Shown here: positions 45,939-56,800 of the stretch, piece by piece
Numbering within the stretch: position 1 is the stretch's first letter
Layout: the number at the start of each line of letters is the position of its first letter
Source: Mikania micrantha
Lineage: Eukaryota > Streptophyta > Magnoliopsida > Asterales > Asteraceae
Assembly (NCBI GenBank): GCA_009363875.1
Contig: CM018685.1
Span: 67,963,933 to 68,027,932 of the forward strand
Length of the DNA: 64,000 nt
Direction of reading: 5' to 3'
Position numbers and translations under genes: made by a program
Notes under the pieces: generated by a model
Databases searched by the model: none
Told to the model about the DNA's origin: nothing
What the model saw: the letters and a program-made list of their open reading frames with translations, nothing else

Positions 45939-48900
45939 ATGCGCCGAGACTGTCCGCAAAACAAGAACGCAGGAGGCAACCCGGCTAGGGGTCGGGCATT
46001 CGTGATTGGATCCGGTGAAGCCAAAGATGATCCGAACGTCGTCACCGGTACGTTTCTTTTAAATAATGTCTACGCTAGTATATTATTTGATACCGGTGCC
46101 GATAGGAGTTTTATCTCTAGTGAATTTAGCAAATTGCTTGACATGACACCAACACCACTAGATTATAAGTATACCGTAGAGTTAGCGGATGGAAAACTCA
46201 TCGAAACACAACACATCATCAAAGGATGCGTTCTGACACTGGTAGACCATCAGTTGGTGATCGACCTGATGCCAGTAACTCTCGGAAGCTTCGACGTGGT
46301 GATTGGAATGGATTGGTTATCTGCAAACCATGCTGAGATCGTGTGCAGCGAGAAGGTCGTACGAGTTACGTTACCGAGTGGTGAGCAGATCTCAATCCAA
46401 GGAGAACGACGCGGGATACCACTAAACATCATGTCATGCATGAAGGCCAGCAAATATCTAAAGAAAGGATACACGGCTATCCTGGCTCTTATTTCCGAAC
46501 AACCAAAGAAGGAACGAAAGATTGAGGACATTACTGTTGTTCGCGATTATTCAGAAGTCTTTCCTGACGATCTACCGGGACTACCACCGGCACGGCAAGT
46601 GGAGTTTCAGATAGATCTAATGCCAGGAGCAGCACCGATAGCCAAGGCACCATATCGGCTGGCTCCTACTGAAATGCAGGAACTATCTAATCAACTGCAA
46701 GAGTTATTAGATAAGGGATTCATTAGACCGAGTTTCTCACCATGGGGAGCTCCGGTCTTGTTTGTGAAAAAGAAAGACGGTTCATTCCGTATGTGCATAG
46801 ATTACCGAGAATTGAACAAGGTAACGATCAAGAACCGATACCCTCTACCTCGAATAGACGATCTGTTTGACCAGTTGCAAGGGTCAAGCTTCTATTCGAA
46901 AATCGATCTGAGATCGGGTTACCATCAACTCAGGATACAAGAGGACGATATACCAAAGACCGCATTCAGGACGCGGTACGGACATTACGAATTTCTGGTC
47001 ATGCCATTTGGGTTGACTAACGCACCGGCCGTATTTATGGATCTCATGAATCGGGTGTGTAAACCGTATCTCGACAAGTTCGTAATCGTATTCATAGATG
47101 ACATCTTGATCTACTCGAAGACTCAGGAAGAACATGCCGATCACTTGAGACGTGTCTTAGAACTACTAAAGAAGGAACAACTATACGCGAAATTCTCCAA
47201 ATGTGATTTCTGGATTCGCGAAGTTCAGTTCCTTGGACACGTAGTAAACGAGAAAGGGATACACGTAGACCCAGCCAAAATCGAGGCAATCAAGAATTGG
47301 GCAGTACCTAAGACCCCAACTGAAGTGCGACAATTCTTAGGATTGGCCGGGTACTACAGGCGGTTTATCGAAGGGTTCTCGAAGATCGCACAATCGTTGA
47401 CGTCCCTTACGCATAAAGACAAGAAGTTCGAATGGGGAGAAAGACAGGAAACTGCTTTCGAACTGTTGAAGCAGAAGTTGTGCAGTGCACCAATCTTATC
47501 GCTACCAGACGGGTGCGAGGACTTTGTGGTGTACTGTGACGCCTCAAAGCAAGGACTCGGTTGCGTGCTGATGCAACGCGAGAAAGTTATAGCATATGCG
47601 TCACGACAATTGAAAGTGCACGAAAAGAACTACACAACTCACGACCTAGAGTTGGGAGCCGTAGTGTTCGCACTAAAGATTTGGCGACACTATCTATACG
47701 GCACCAAGTGCACGATATTCACTGATCATAAGAGTCTACAACACATCTTCGACCAAAAAGAGTTAAATATGAGACAACGCAGATGGGTCGAACTGATAGG
47801 TGATTATGATTGTGAAATCAAATATCATCCCGGTAAAGCCAATGTAGTCGCCGACGCGCTAAGCCGGAAGGAAACAACCAAACGCGTGCGCGCACTACAA
47901 CTCACCATTCACTCCGAATTACCTAACCAAATTCGGGTCGCACAACAAGAAGCGTTGAAAACCGAGAACCTCACTCTCGAAGCCATGAGAGGGATGGATA
48001 AACAGATGAAACAAAAGGACGACGGAGCTTACTACCTGCTGGACCGTATTTGGATTCCACGATTCGGAGACTTAAGGAAGGTAGTAATGGATGAAGCTCA
48101 TAAGAGCCGATACTCAGTACATCCAGGCTCTGACAAAATGTATCATGACCTAAAGGCAACTTATTGGTGGCCTAACATGAAGTCAGAAATCGCAACGTAT
48201 GTGAGTAAGTGTCTGACTTGCTCAAAGGTCAAGGTAGAATACCAGAAGCCTTCGGGATTACTTCAACAGCCAGAAATTCCAGTATGGAAATGGGAGCAGA
48301 TTTCCATGGATTTCATCACAAAGCTGCCAAAGACAACAAATGGCTGCGATACCATCTGGGTTATCGTAGACCGACTTACGAAATCGGCACACTTCCTGCC
48401 GATCAAAGAAACTGATAAATTGGAAAAGTTGACCCGAACCTACTTGAAGGAAATCGTATCCAGACACGGAGTCCCGACCTCCATAATATCAGACCGAGAC
48501 AGCCGTTTCACGGCTCACTTTTGGAAGTCCTTACACAAGGCACTCGGGACGAGGTTGGATATGAGTACTGCTTATCACCCACAGACGGATGGTCAGAGTG
48601 AACGAACCATCCAAACTTTGGAGGACATGCTTCGGGCATGTGTAATTGATTTCGGTAACAGCTGGGAGACTCACTTACCTTTGGTAGAATTCTCATATAA
48701 TAACAGCTACCACACAAGCATTGGAGCTGCACCGTTTGAAGCACTTTACGGGCGTAAATGCAGATCACCACTCTGTTGGGCGGAAGTTGGGGAAAGCCAA
48801 CTGACCGGACCCGAACTTGTGCATGAAACAACTGAAAAGATCGTGCAAATACGCAACAGAATGGCAGCAGCTCGGGATCGACAGAAGAGCTATGCCGACA

Positions 48901-49367
48901 AAAGGCGCAAACCTTTGGAATTCCAAGTGGGAGACCGAGTACTACTTAAAGTCTCGCCTTGGAAGGGAGTGATTCGATTCGGGAAACGAGGAAAACTAAA
49001 CCCTCGTTACATTGGACCTTTCGAGATCACTAGACGGATAGGCCCGGTGGCCTACGAACTACAGCTACCACAGGAACTAAGTAGCGTACACAACGTGTTC
49101 CACGTTTCAAACCTCAAGAAGTGTTTGTCGGACGAAACTCTCACAATTCCTTTAGAGGAAATCCAGATCGATGAACAACTACACTTCATAGAGGAACCGG
49201 TGGAAATTATGGACCGGGAACTCAAGAAGTTGAAACATAGTAAGATACCCATTGTAAAAGTTCGATGGAACTCACGACGAGGACCGGAATACACCTGGGA
49301 ACGGGAGGATCAGATGAAAAAGAAATACCCTCACCTATTCGCCGAACAAGCCAACACCGGCACATGA
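45939..49367 (+). CDS. pol: Pol polyprotein: protease, reverse transcriptase, RNase H, integrase, chromodomain
   Basis: 1142 codons from the first ATG, which lies inside the last zinc knuckle; the frame is open upstream to about 45609. The aspartic protease site is FDTGADRSF (D51). RT has the catalytic FIDDILIYS (D387, D388). RNase H has YCDASKQG (D534) and FTDHKSL. Integrase has an HHCC finger and the D791, D852, E888 triad with 35-residue spacing. A GPY/F-type segment precedes a C-terminal chromodomain near residues 1080-1130 (IEEPVEIMDRELKKL, VRWNSRRGPEYTWE), which marks the Tekay/Del chromovirus lineage and guides insertion into heterochromatin. No stop or frameshift inside. The true start is probably within a gag-pol precursor, so this ATG is only a marker. 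Confidence 0.95.
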   Translation: MRRDCPQNKNAGGNPARGRAFVIGSGEAKDDPNVVTGTFLLNNVYASILFDTGADRSFISSEFSKLLDMTPTPLDYKYTVELADGKLIETQHIIKGCVLTLVDHQLVIDLMPVTLGSFDVVIGMDWLSANHAEIVCSEKVVRVTLPSGEQISIQGERRGIPLNIMSCMKASKYLKKGYTAILALISEQPKKERKIEDITVVRDYSEVFPDDLPGLPPARQVEFQIDLMPGAAPIAKAPYRLAPTEMQELSNQLQELLDKGFIRPSFSPWGAPVLFVKKKDGSFRMCIDYRELNKVTIKNRYPLPRIDDLFDQLQGSSFYSKIDLRSGYHQLRIQEDDIPKTAFRTRYGHYEFLVMPFGLTNAPAVFMDLMNRVCKPYLDKFVIVFIDDILIYSKTQEEHADHLRRVLELLKKEQLYAKFSKCDFWIREVQFLGHVVNEKGIHVDPAKIEAIKNWAVPKTPTEVRQFLGLAGYYRRFIEGFSKIAQSLTSLTHKDKKFEWGERQETAFELLKQKLCSAPILSLPDGCEDFVVYCDASKQGLGCVLMQREKVIAYASRQLKVHEKNYTTHDLELGAVVFALKIWRHYLYGTKCTIFTDHKSLQHIFDQKELNMRQRRWVELIGDYDCEIKYHPGKANVVADALSRKETTKRVRALQLTIHSELPNQIRVAQQEALKTENLTLEAMRGMDKQMKQKDDGAYYLLDRIWIPRFGDLRKVVMDEAHKSRYSVHPGSDKMYHDLKATYWWPNMKSEIATYVSKCLTCSKVKVEYQKPSGLLQQPEIPVWKWEQISMDFITKLPKTTNGCDTIWVIVDRLTKSAHFLPIKETDKLEKLTRTYLKEIVSRHGVPTSIISDRDSRFTAHFWKSLHKALGTRLDMSTAYHPQTDGQSERTIQTLEDMLRACVIDFGNSWETHLPLVEFSYNNSYHTSIGAAPFEALYGRKCRSPLCWAEVGESQLTGPELVHETTEKIVQIRNRMAAARDRQKSYADKRRKPLEFQVGDRVLLKVSPWKGVIRFGKRGKLNPRYIGPFEITRRIGPVAYELQLPQELSSVHNVFHVSNLKKCLSDETLTIPLEEIQIDEQLHFIEEPVEIMDRELKKLKHSKIPIVKVRWNSRRGPEYTWEREDQMKKKYPHLFAEQANTGT

Positions 49368-49394
49368 ACTGAATTTCGGGACGAAATTCCCAAT

Positions 49395-49407
49395 AACTGG
49401 GGGATGA
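49395..49407 (+). other. Polypurine tract
   Basis: The purine-rich AACTGGGGGATGA directly precedes the 3' LTR and would prime plus-strand DNA synthesis. Confidence 0.8.
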
Positions 49408-52356
49408 TGTGACACCTCGTAATTTCCAGGTCAGCAATTCTATTATTTTAATAATAATGTTTATTATTATTTCATACGTGGCACTAGAATAAATGCATTT
49501 AGTGTGACACGTGGCACAACAGTCTGAACACACCGATAATTCGAGGAATTATCGCACAACAATCGCACGTGTCTTGAATGACGAACGTTGGTGAACGGAT
49601 CAATCTGTAACACAAAACACTGCACTTAGGTTCGGTGAACCTAATTTAGCTGGAACAAAGCCAATGTGTCGAGAAACGATGATCGTATTCGAGAAATACG
49701 AGAAATTCGGTTCAAAACAATGAAATTGGGCTTATTGGGCTCAACCGAGATCCATCGCGGTACGCGATGGGCAACTGACTGGGCCTTCGCGATACGCGAC
49801 CCTTGAGCGGGAGAATTTGAATTCACCGAAAAACGTCGCGGTACGCGACGACCGATCATCTTCACCCATCGCGGTACGCGGCGTGTTTCGGGAACAGAAT
49901 GATTATTTTAATCATAGCGGTACGCGATGATACTTTTTGGACAAGCTCCGCGGTACGCGACGACCCCTACACGCAAAAATCTTTATAAAACCAAGACTTA
50001 ATCATTCTGTTACCTTCCCCTCCGATTTCTCTCGACTGAACACTCAATTTCGACCTAGAAACCTCTGTTACAACCATCTCACACCAGAAGGGAGCCATCT
50101 AGGAGCCATTGAAGACCATTCTTGAGGATCAAGGCGTGGTGAAGGCTTCAAGAACGTCCAACCATCGATCCCCTCTGCATTCGAACGAATCTCAGCCTCT
50201 CTAGGGCTGTTCCAGAGGCTGCTCAAACCCCATTCCGTGGATTCAAGGCTTTGTGAGGTAGTTTCTATAGTCAATAATGCTTAATAACACCCAAAATCAC
50301 ACATGCAAGCCATTTAGGCCACATGCATCATCACCACCACTATTGTCACGAAATTTTGGACTTGTGAACATGTTATTAGATGCTAATGCTACTGATTTGA
50401 TGAAATGATTATGATCTATGATGATTATTATTGAAATAAATGACCATGTGTCGATTTTATGATAAAATGGGTACTTTCACCAACATGCATGCACGATCCA
50501 TGAGGTGTTTGATGATACTTGATATGGAAATGTTGCTAGATATGTTAATAATGATGTTCTACATGATTTAGGATGATGGATGATATCAAAATAGGTTATT
50601 TGGGGCGTATTGCTAAAAATAGTAACTTTATAGTTACAAAAGGTGCAATATTGATAAAATGACCACATTGATATGTTTAGATCTATATGTTATGCTAGGA
50701 AATGATGTTAGAAGTTAATATGATGATTATTGATGCATTGGGATGATTAGAATTATTGAAAATATGATTTTTATGGTTATTACCATAAATAGAAACTTTT
50801 TGTTACAATGTTGCTAGAGAATGATGAATTTGAGGGATGTTGTATGTTTGGTATGCATAACTAACCTTGTTATGATGTTGATAATTGATTTTAAGTCCTA
50901 AAATGGTTGAAAAATGTGTTTTATCAAAAGTTACTATAAATAGTAACTTTATTTTACAAAGTCTATGAATAGCAATATGTTTGTTGAAACGAATATGATT
51001 TTATGATAATTTAGGACTAGGGTAATGATCTTTAGAAAAGGTTTGTTACTAATCTTGGTTAAACATGCTTATTTTAGTACCTTTCCATAAATGGAAACTT
51101 TTACGCGCAAACTATGTTAAACCGGCTATGTGTATTTATGTGCTATGTGATAACATGCTCATTTAGGATAAATATGCATGTTAGAATAATCGGAATATAA
51201 CTATATGCATAACCTGCCAAATTTGGAAACTTTCCTAAAATAGAAACTTACCATAAATAGTAAGTTTCCTCATAGGAATGATTTTGGTATCCGTACACTT
51301 CACACGACACTAAACCGCACGATACACGAACACTTGATCCAAACCGTCACCAACGGGTCGTTAGGTCAAACACGATCGACACGGCCAGACACGGTCAACT
51401 CGACCTACATAACCACTTAGTGTCGTTGAACACTAACACGGTCCGGTGAGACCCACACTTGTGAACACAAACTCATAACACCTATGTGATATAGGTAACT
51501 ACTAGCCAGCGAGCTACTCCGTTCTCGTAAGAACGCACTCAAGCAGACTCAGGTGAGTTTACAGCCCCACTTTTACTCATTGAATGTTTTACAAATCTTT
51601 TGGGGTGAGAATGCTATGCAACTGCTTTAGATATATGACTGGTATGTCACAAAACTATTTTGAGTGTACTATTATCGCATCAAGACCTCTCTACCCTTAC
51701 CGTTAGTTGTGTACAAACGAGTCGTTATTACGTAGTACTACTGGGTTTGACCAACCCCACTCGGCAACAACGTTGACTGCGGTCATAACGAGTGTAATAT
51801 CGATGTTGATGTCGGGTTCCGCGATGACCCGCAGAGGCAAATGGAAACAGTCGAGTTTCGGTAAGATGACATGACACACTCTACGGATCGTAGATCCAAC
51901 AAAACTACTTACATACCCAGTATATATAACTGATTTACTGTTTTCCAATACTTAAACCTGTGAACTCACCAACTTTATGTTGACACTCTTTAGCATGTAT
52001 TCTCAGGTAACTAATGGAGCACACGCTAGGATGCGCACAAGGAAGCCTTAAGGAGTCTGGCTTGCATATAGACTCGTGTCCTAGGCATTGTGTGAATTGG
52101 AAATGTTTTAAAACAATCTGAACATTGTAGTGTCTGTTAAACAGTTTACTTTCCGCTGCAACTTACTTATTTTATCAAACTATTTCCGCTGTTTATGAAA
52201 TGATTATTCCGCTGCTTTGATTAAAAACTTGTTTGTCTTGAAACTGTGTGATTGTACAACTCATATAGAGTCGTTCTATATGACCATGAGCTGTGATCCT
52301 GGCCACGTCACACCCACGTGGACTGACACCACGAGTGGGAATTTGGGGGTGTGACA
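49408..52356 (+). repeat. 3' LTR, 2949 bp
   Basis: Same length as the 5' LTR with one difference noticed (G at 50740). It ends GGTGTGACA at 52356, followed by the target duplication TAATC. Confidence 0.96.
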
Positions 52357-52361
52357 TAATC

Positions 52362-53320
52362 AACCTGAGGTCAGCAGGGACCAACAACTATTTGAATATT
52401 GGGAATGGGTGCAATTAAAGATGAATAACAAGAATTGCTATTGGTGCCAATTTCATAAAAGTATGTGAAAAATGTCAATAAATCTTTGCTCCAAGAATGA
52501 CCGGATACGTTTGATATAGGAAGTTAAATCCACACTGGTTAGGAGCATTATCACCACAACAATCCCATATAGCATTTTTTGTTTCAACAGTGAAAACAGA
52601 ATAACGAGACGTGTGAAGTTTTCTTTTATTATTGAACGTCAATTTGGATCACCGACGGATCATAAACCTACCCGATCATATCCAAATTCAATAGGAGGAA
52701 ACACACCATAGGTGAGACCATTAGAAAAAACCTTATAGCCCAGCATGAAACTCCTATTTTGTCCATGCAAAGACTTGAACTCATAACCTTCCAATATTGA
52801 AGTCACATGGTACTTCCTGTGTTCACGGTCCGGTTCCAAACCGTGAAATCTTTCGTCGGTTCGGTAACATTGTTTTTTTTCAAACATTCGGTCGGTCGGT
52901 TTCAAAAGTTTAAAACCGTAATAAACGACCCAAAACAATAAGGAAAAATGACTAATCTTTGTCTTCAACTGACTATAAAGACATGTTGGATATCATCTAT
53001 GAGTCGTTACAAAAATTTGTCGACTTACAGAAGCAAAAACAATACAACAATAACATGAAATTGTTGTGAACTCCAACCGATCACTTAACCGGTCGCGTTT
53101 GTAAGATTACCAAGAAGACGAAGGAGCGGATCATGAAAAAATATAATATGGTTTAATATTTTTATGTATTTTTTTAATTTTATTTTTAATAATATTATGT
53201 TTTATTTTTAATTTAATTTCTAATTAATACAAATAAAAATCAAATAATAAAATATTGAATAAAAGTGGTGATGACGTGATAAGAAGGTGAGGAGCGAGTG
53301 ATGATAACACATGTGATAAT
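52362..53320. other. Intergenic DNA upstream of P5CS
   Basis: Unique-looking sequence with a GGTCGGTCGGTTTC and AACCG-rich patch near 52830-52920 that may be a decayed MITE. No gene or clear element boundary. Confidence 0.45.
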
Positions 53321-53613
53321 TAGGGGTGTTCATCGGGTCGGATAACAAGTTTTTCGGGTTTGAAATTTGTTTAGGTCTATCCGAAACCCGACCCGAAACC
53401 CGAAATATATTATCCGACCCGAAAAACCCGAATTTATCCATCCGAACAACCCTGTTTTTTTCCTGGTTATTCAGATATCCGACTCGAAAAAACCAGTTTT
53501 TGCATATCCGAAATCCGACCCGACCAGAATCTAAAATCATATTATCCGACCCGAAAACCCGAAATAGATTTCGGATAAGGTTTTTTCGGGTTTCGGATAC
53601 GATTCGGATGTGA
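53321..53613. mobile_element. Truncated hAT-type MITE in the P5CS promoter
   Basis: Starts TAGGGGTGTTCATCGGGTCGG, the same end as 54672, and continues in GACCCGAAAACCCGAA repeats. It stops at CGATTCGGAT without the TGAACACCCCTA end. It finishes about 240 bases before the P5CS start codon. Confidence 0.7.
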
Positions 53614-53852
53614 AGTGACTAGGGTTCTGATGCTGATTGATTATGCCACTGCACATGGCCTAACGTGACACAATCTGCGCACTACTGGCGTCCCGTGCGT
53701 CAAATCACACCCTATCATTACCTCACGATTTGTGTTAGTCAATCTCTCACTGGTTTGTTTGCCACTTGATGACTGCAAATACGGCGGCCCACTGTGTATA
53801 CGCAAACACATCGATTTGCAGACGCTGAAACCCTAGGCTTATCTCTCTCACA

Positions 53853-56800
53853 ATGGCTGCGATTGATCCAAATCGTGGGTTTCTCAAGGATGTTAAGCGT
53901 ATAGTAATCAAGGTGACTATTAATTTCATGAATTTCTGTTCTTTTAGTAGAATCGAATTGATTGGTGGTTGTGTTTGATTAGGTTATTGGATTTCTACGG
54001 TTCTCGTGAAGCTTTAATTGCTCAATCTGTGATGTCTATGTTTTTTCGGATTGCATTTGTTTATTTTGCTTGCTGATTTGTTTGATGGATAATTTGTGGT
54101 TGTTTTTGTGTTAATTGAGTAATTGTGCAAGGGTTTTCACAGAGTTTATTGGATTTTAAGCTGTTGTGTTAATCTATGTAGATTTCTGTTACTATATATA
54201 TATATATATATATATATTTTGCTTGTAGATCATGATTAAAGGTTGCATACTTTTCATATAGATTATGATTTGAGTAATAAGGTATTATTAATTCTCAAAA
54301 GAATGATCCTCAAGGAGGTTTTGGCATTTTGCATGAATCAAACATCATATAATTCACCTATAAATCCAAAATAACAAGTGTCTTTGTAGGTTTTTGATGT
54401 AGACTGACTCTTTAGAACATAAAAACATTACTCTTTATGCAGTTCCTAATCTTAATGAGTTGAATGAAGGAAATGCTTTTGTAATGGTGTCTGGCATTTG
54501 ATAAATGCAGAAAATGTACCGTAATGACAATTATCATCGGGTTATCTGAACCTTATACATTTCAAGGAATGTAGCTGCCAAATGCATGTGTTTTTCCAGA
54601 TTTACATAATAAGATTTTCATTTATACATCAAAAGAAACATCCCTTTTGAAACTCGAATTCGCTTTCTAGATAGGGGTGTTCAAAATATCCGAAACTCGA
54701 AAAAATTCGAAATCCGAATCGTATCCGAAACCTGAAAAAACCTTATCCGAAATCATTTTCGGGTTTTTCGGGTCGGATAATATGATTTCAGATTTGGGTC
54801 TGGTCGGGTTTCGGATATGCAAAAACTGGTTTTTTCGGGTCGAATATCCGTATAACCCGAAAAAAAAGGTTTATTCGGGTTATTCGGATGTACGAATTCG
54901 GGTTTTTCGGGTCGGATAATATATTTCGAATTTTGGGTCGGGTTTCGGATAGACCAAAAAAATTTTCAAACCCGAATAACTCGTTATCCGACCCGATGAA
55001 CACCCCTATTTCTAGATGCCTAACATGATGCATGAATGAATCTTTGAATAACCATAAATTCTCTTAGAAGTCCCTAGTTAGGATATTTATTCTATGATTA
55101 ATTTACAAAATATCTAAATTTAATGGCAGGGGCTACTCATAGAAGGCAAAGAATGTAAAATTACTATAATTTTGCTCCAAGTATAATGGGTAGAGTGAAT
55201 GAAATTACTTTTATCATGGTGTCTGATAATTGATAGTTATGGAAAATGTAATGTAATGTGACCATTTTCATCTGGCTATGGGACCCTATGCATTTTATAA
55301 TAAGTAGCAGCCACTTGCATATGATTTTCTTGATATGTGCACAAAGCTTAATGATTAGGAAAAAGTTAAATAACAATGAATGTACGAGTGTCTAAGTATG
55401 ATGGCTGAGACTACACTATGTTATATCTCTTGTCATGCTAAACAGGGAAGTAAACTGTGAGCTTGTTTATGAAGAAGATGTGTGTTTACCAACTATCTTT
55501 ACTTTTAACTGGGTTGATTGCATTTTTTGTGTAGGATTTTTCGACAACCAAGAATACTTTTGCTGTAAGCCTGTAATGAAAAAGAAAACATAAAATAATC
55601 ATTTCTGAAATAGTTATTGACATAAATGCACAATCATGGATAAAATAAATGATTTGATCATGTGAACTTTACTACATCAATTTTCTCTTTTATGTTGCAT
55701 TATGTTTGTTCTGCTCTGAATCACGTTCATTTAAAAATATTATTTGTGGGAACCTTTATGACTTATAAGTCTTTACCTGCCTACATAACCTTTGAAGGGA
55801 ATAAGTAGAGTATTGGGCTGCAAAATGGTCATACATTTGATTATTTGCACGAATTTACAAACGGATTATCTTTTATTTGAAGGTAGGGACAGCTGTAGTC
55901 ACCAGAGAAGACGGTAGACTTGCGCTTGGAAGACTAGGAGCTCTTTGTGAGCAGGTATGTACTATCATAACTCGATTTTCTTGTACTTGAGTAAGTTTGT
56001 TGTCTTTCCATTTTTTATCTACTATTACTAAAATACATGTGAAATGTCTTGAATTCTTAATTTCTTATTATGATTAAGTTATGTTCCAACTTCCAAATGC
56101 AGCTTCAAACGCTAAATTCTCAAGGACTCGAGGTTATCTTGGTCTCATCAGGTGCCGTTGGTGCTGGAAGACAGCGGCTTAGATACAGAAAATTAGTCCA
56201 CAGCAGGTACTTACATGTTATAACTGCAACATAAACTTCAATTTGCATGGACATTGGTTTTACTGAATTTCCAAATTAATTGTGCTTTTTATATCAGATT
56301 TTACATCTTTTATAACAGTTAACATACTAATATTATATTACAACTGTCAACTGTGAATTTGATTCTCCAAATCTGATACGATCCTGCAATTTCAGTAACA
56401 GGGATGTTAGTAACTTGGACTAGTTTTAGAACAATAGAAAGATAAAACATGGATTGCTGGTCCGTATTAATCAAGTAATATAATATTTAGTAAACCGTCT
56501 TATTTATTTAAGCTTAATTAGCAAAGAAACCTAATTATAACTAAGAATTAATCATGATAGTGGATTAATTACTTAAGAAAGAAGTCTAGATCTTTAATTT
56601 TTAGAATTTGGACATCTTACCAATATCCGAGTTAACATATATATGATAAGGAATGTGAATGAGCAACAATGATAATCCATGTAGAAATTATAGTTTTCAT
56701 CTCGTTTAAAATATTAGCGACTAATACATGTTTATGTCTTGAAGTTTTGCTGATCTCCAAAAACCGCAAGTTGAACTTGATGGCAAGGCATGTGCAGCTG

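Larger units (their letters stand above)
41109..52356 (+). mobile_element. Full-length Ty3/gypsy Tekay-type chromovirus retrotransposon
   Basis: An 11.2-kb element with target duplication TAATC at 41104-41108 and 52357-52361. It has identical-length 2949-bp LTRs, an initiator-Met tRNA primer site, gag, a protease-RT-RNaseH-integrase-chromodomain pol and a polypurine tract. By eye the LTRs differ at one base (A at 42441, G at 50740), so insertion is very recent. The only visible coding defect is the frame break between gag and the nucleocapsid zinc knuckles. Confidence 0.96.
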
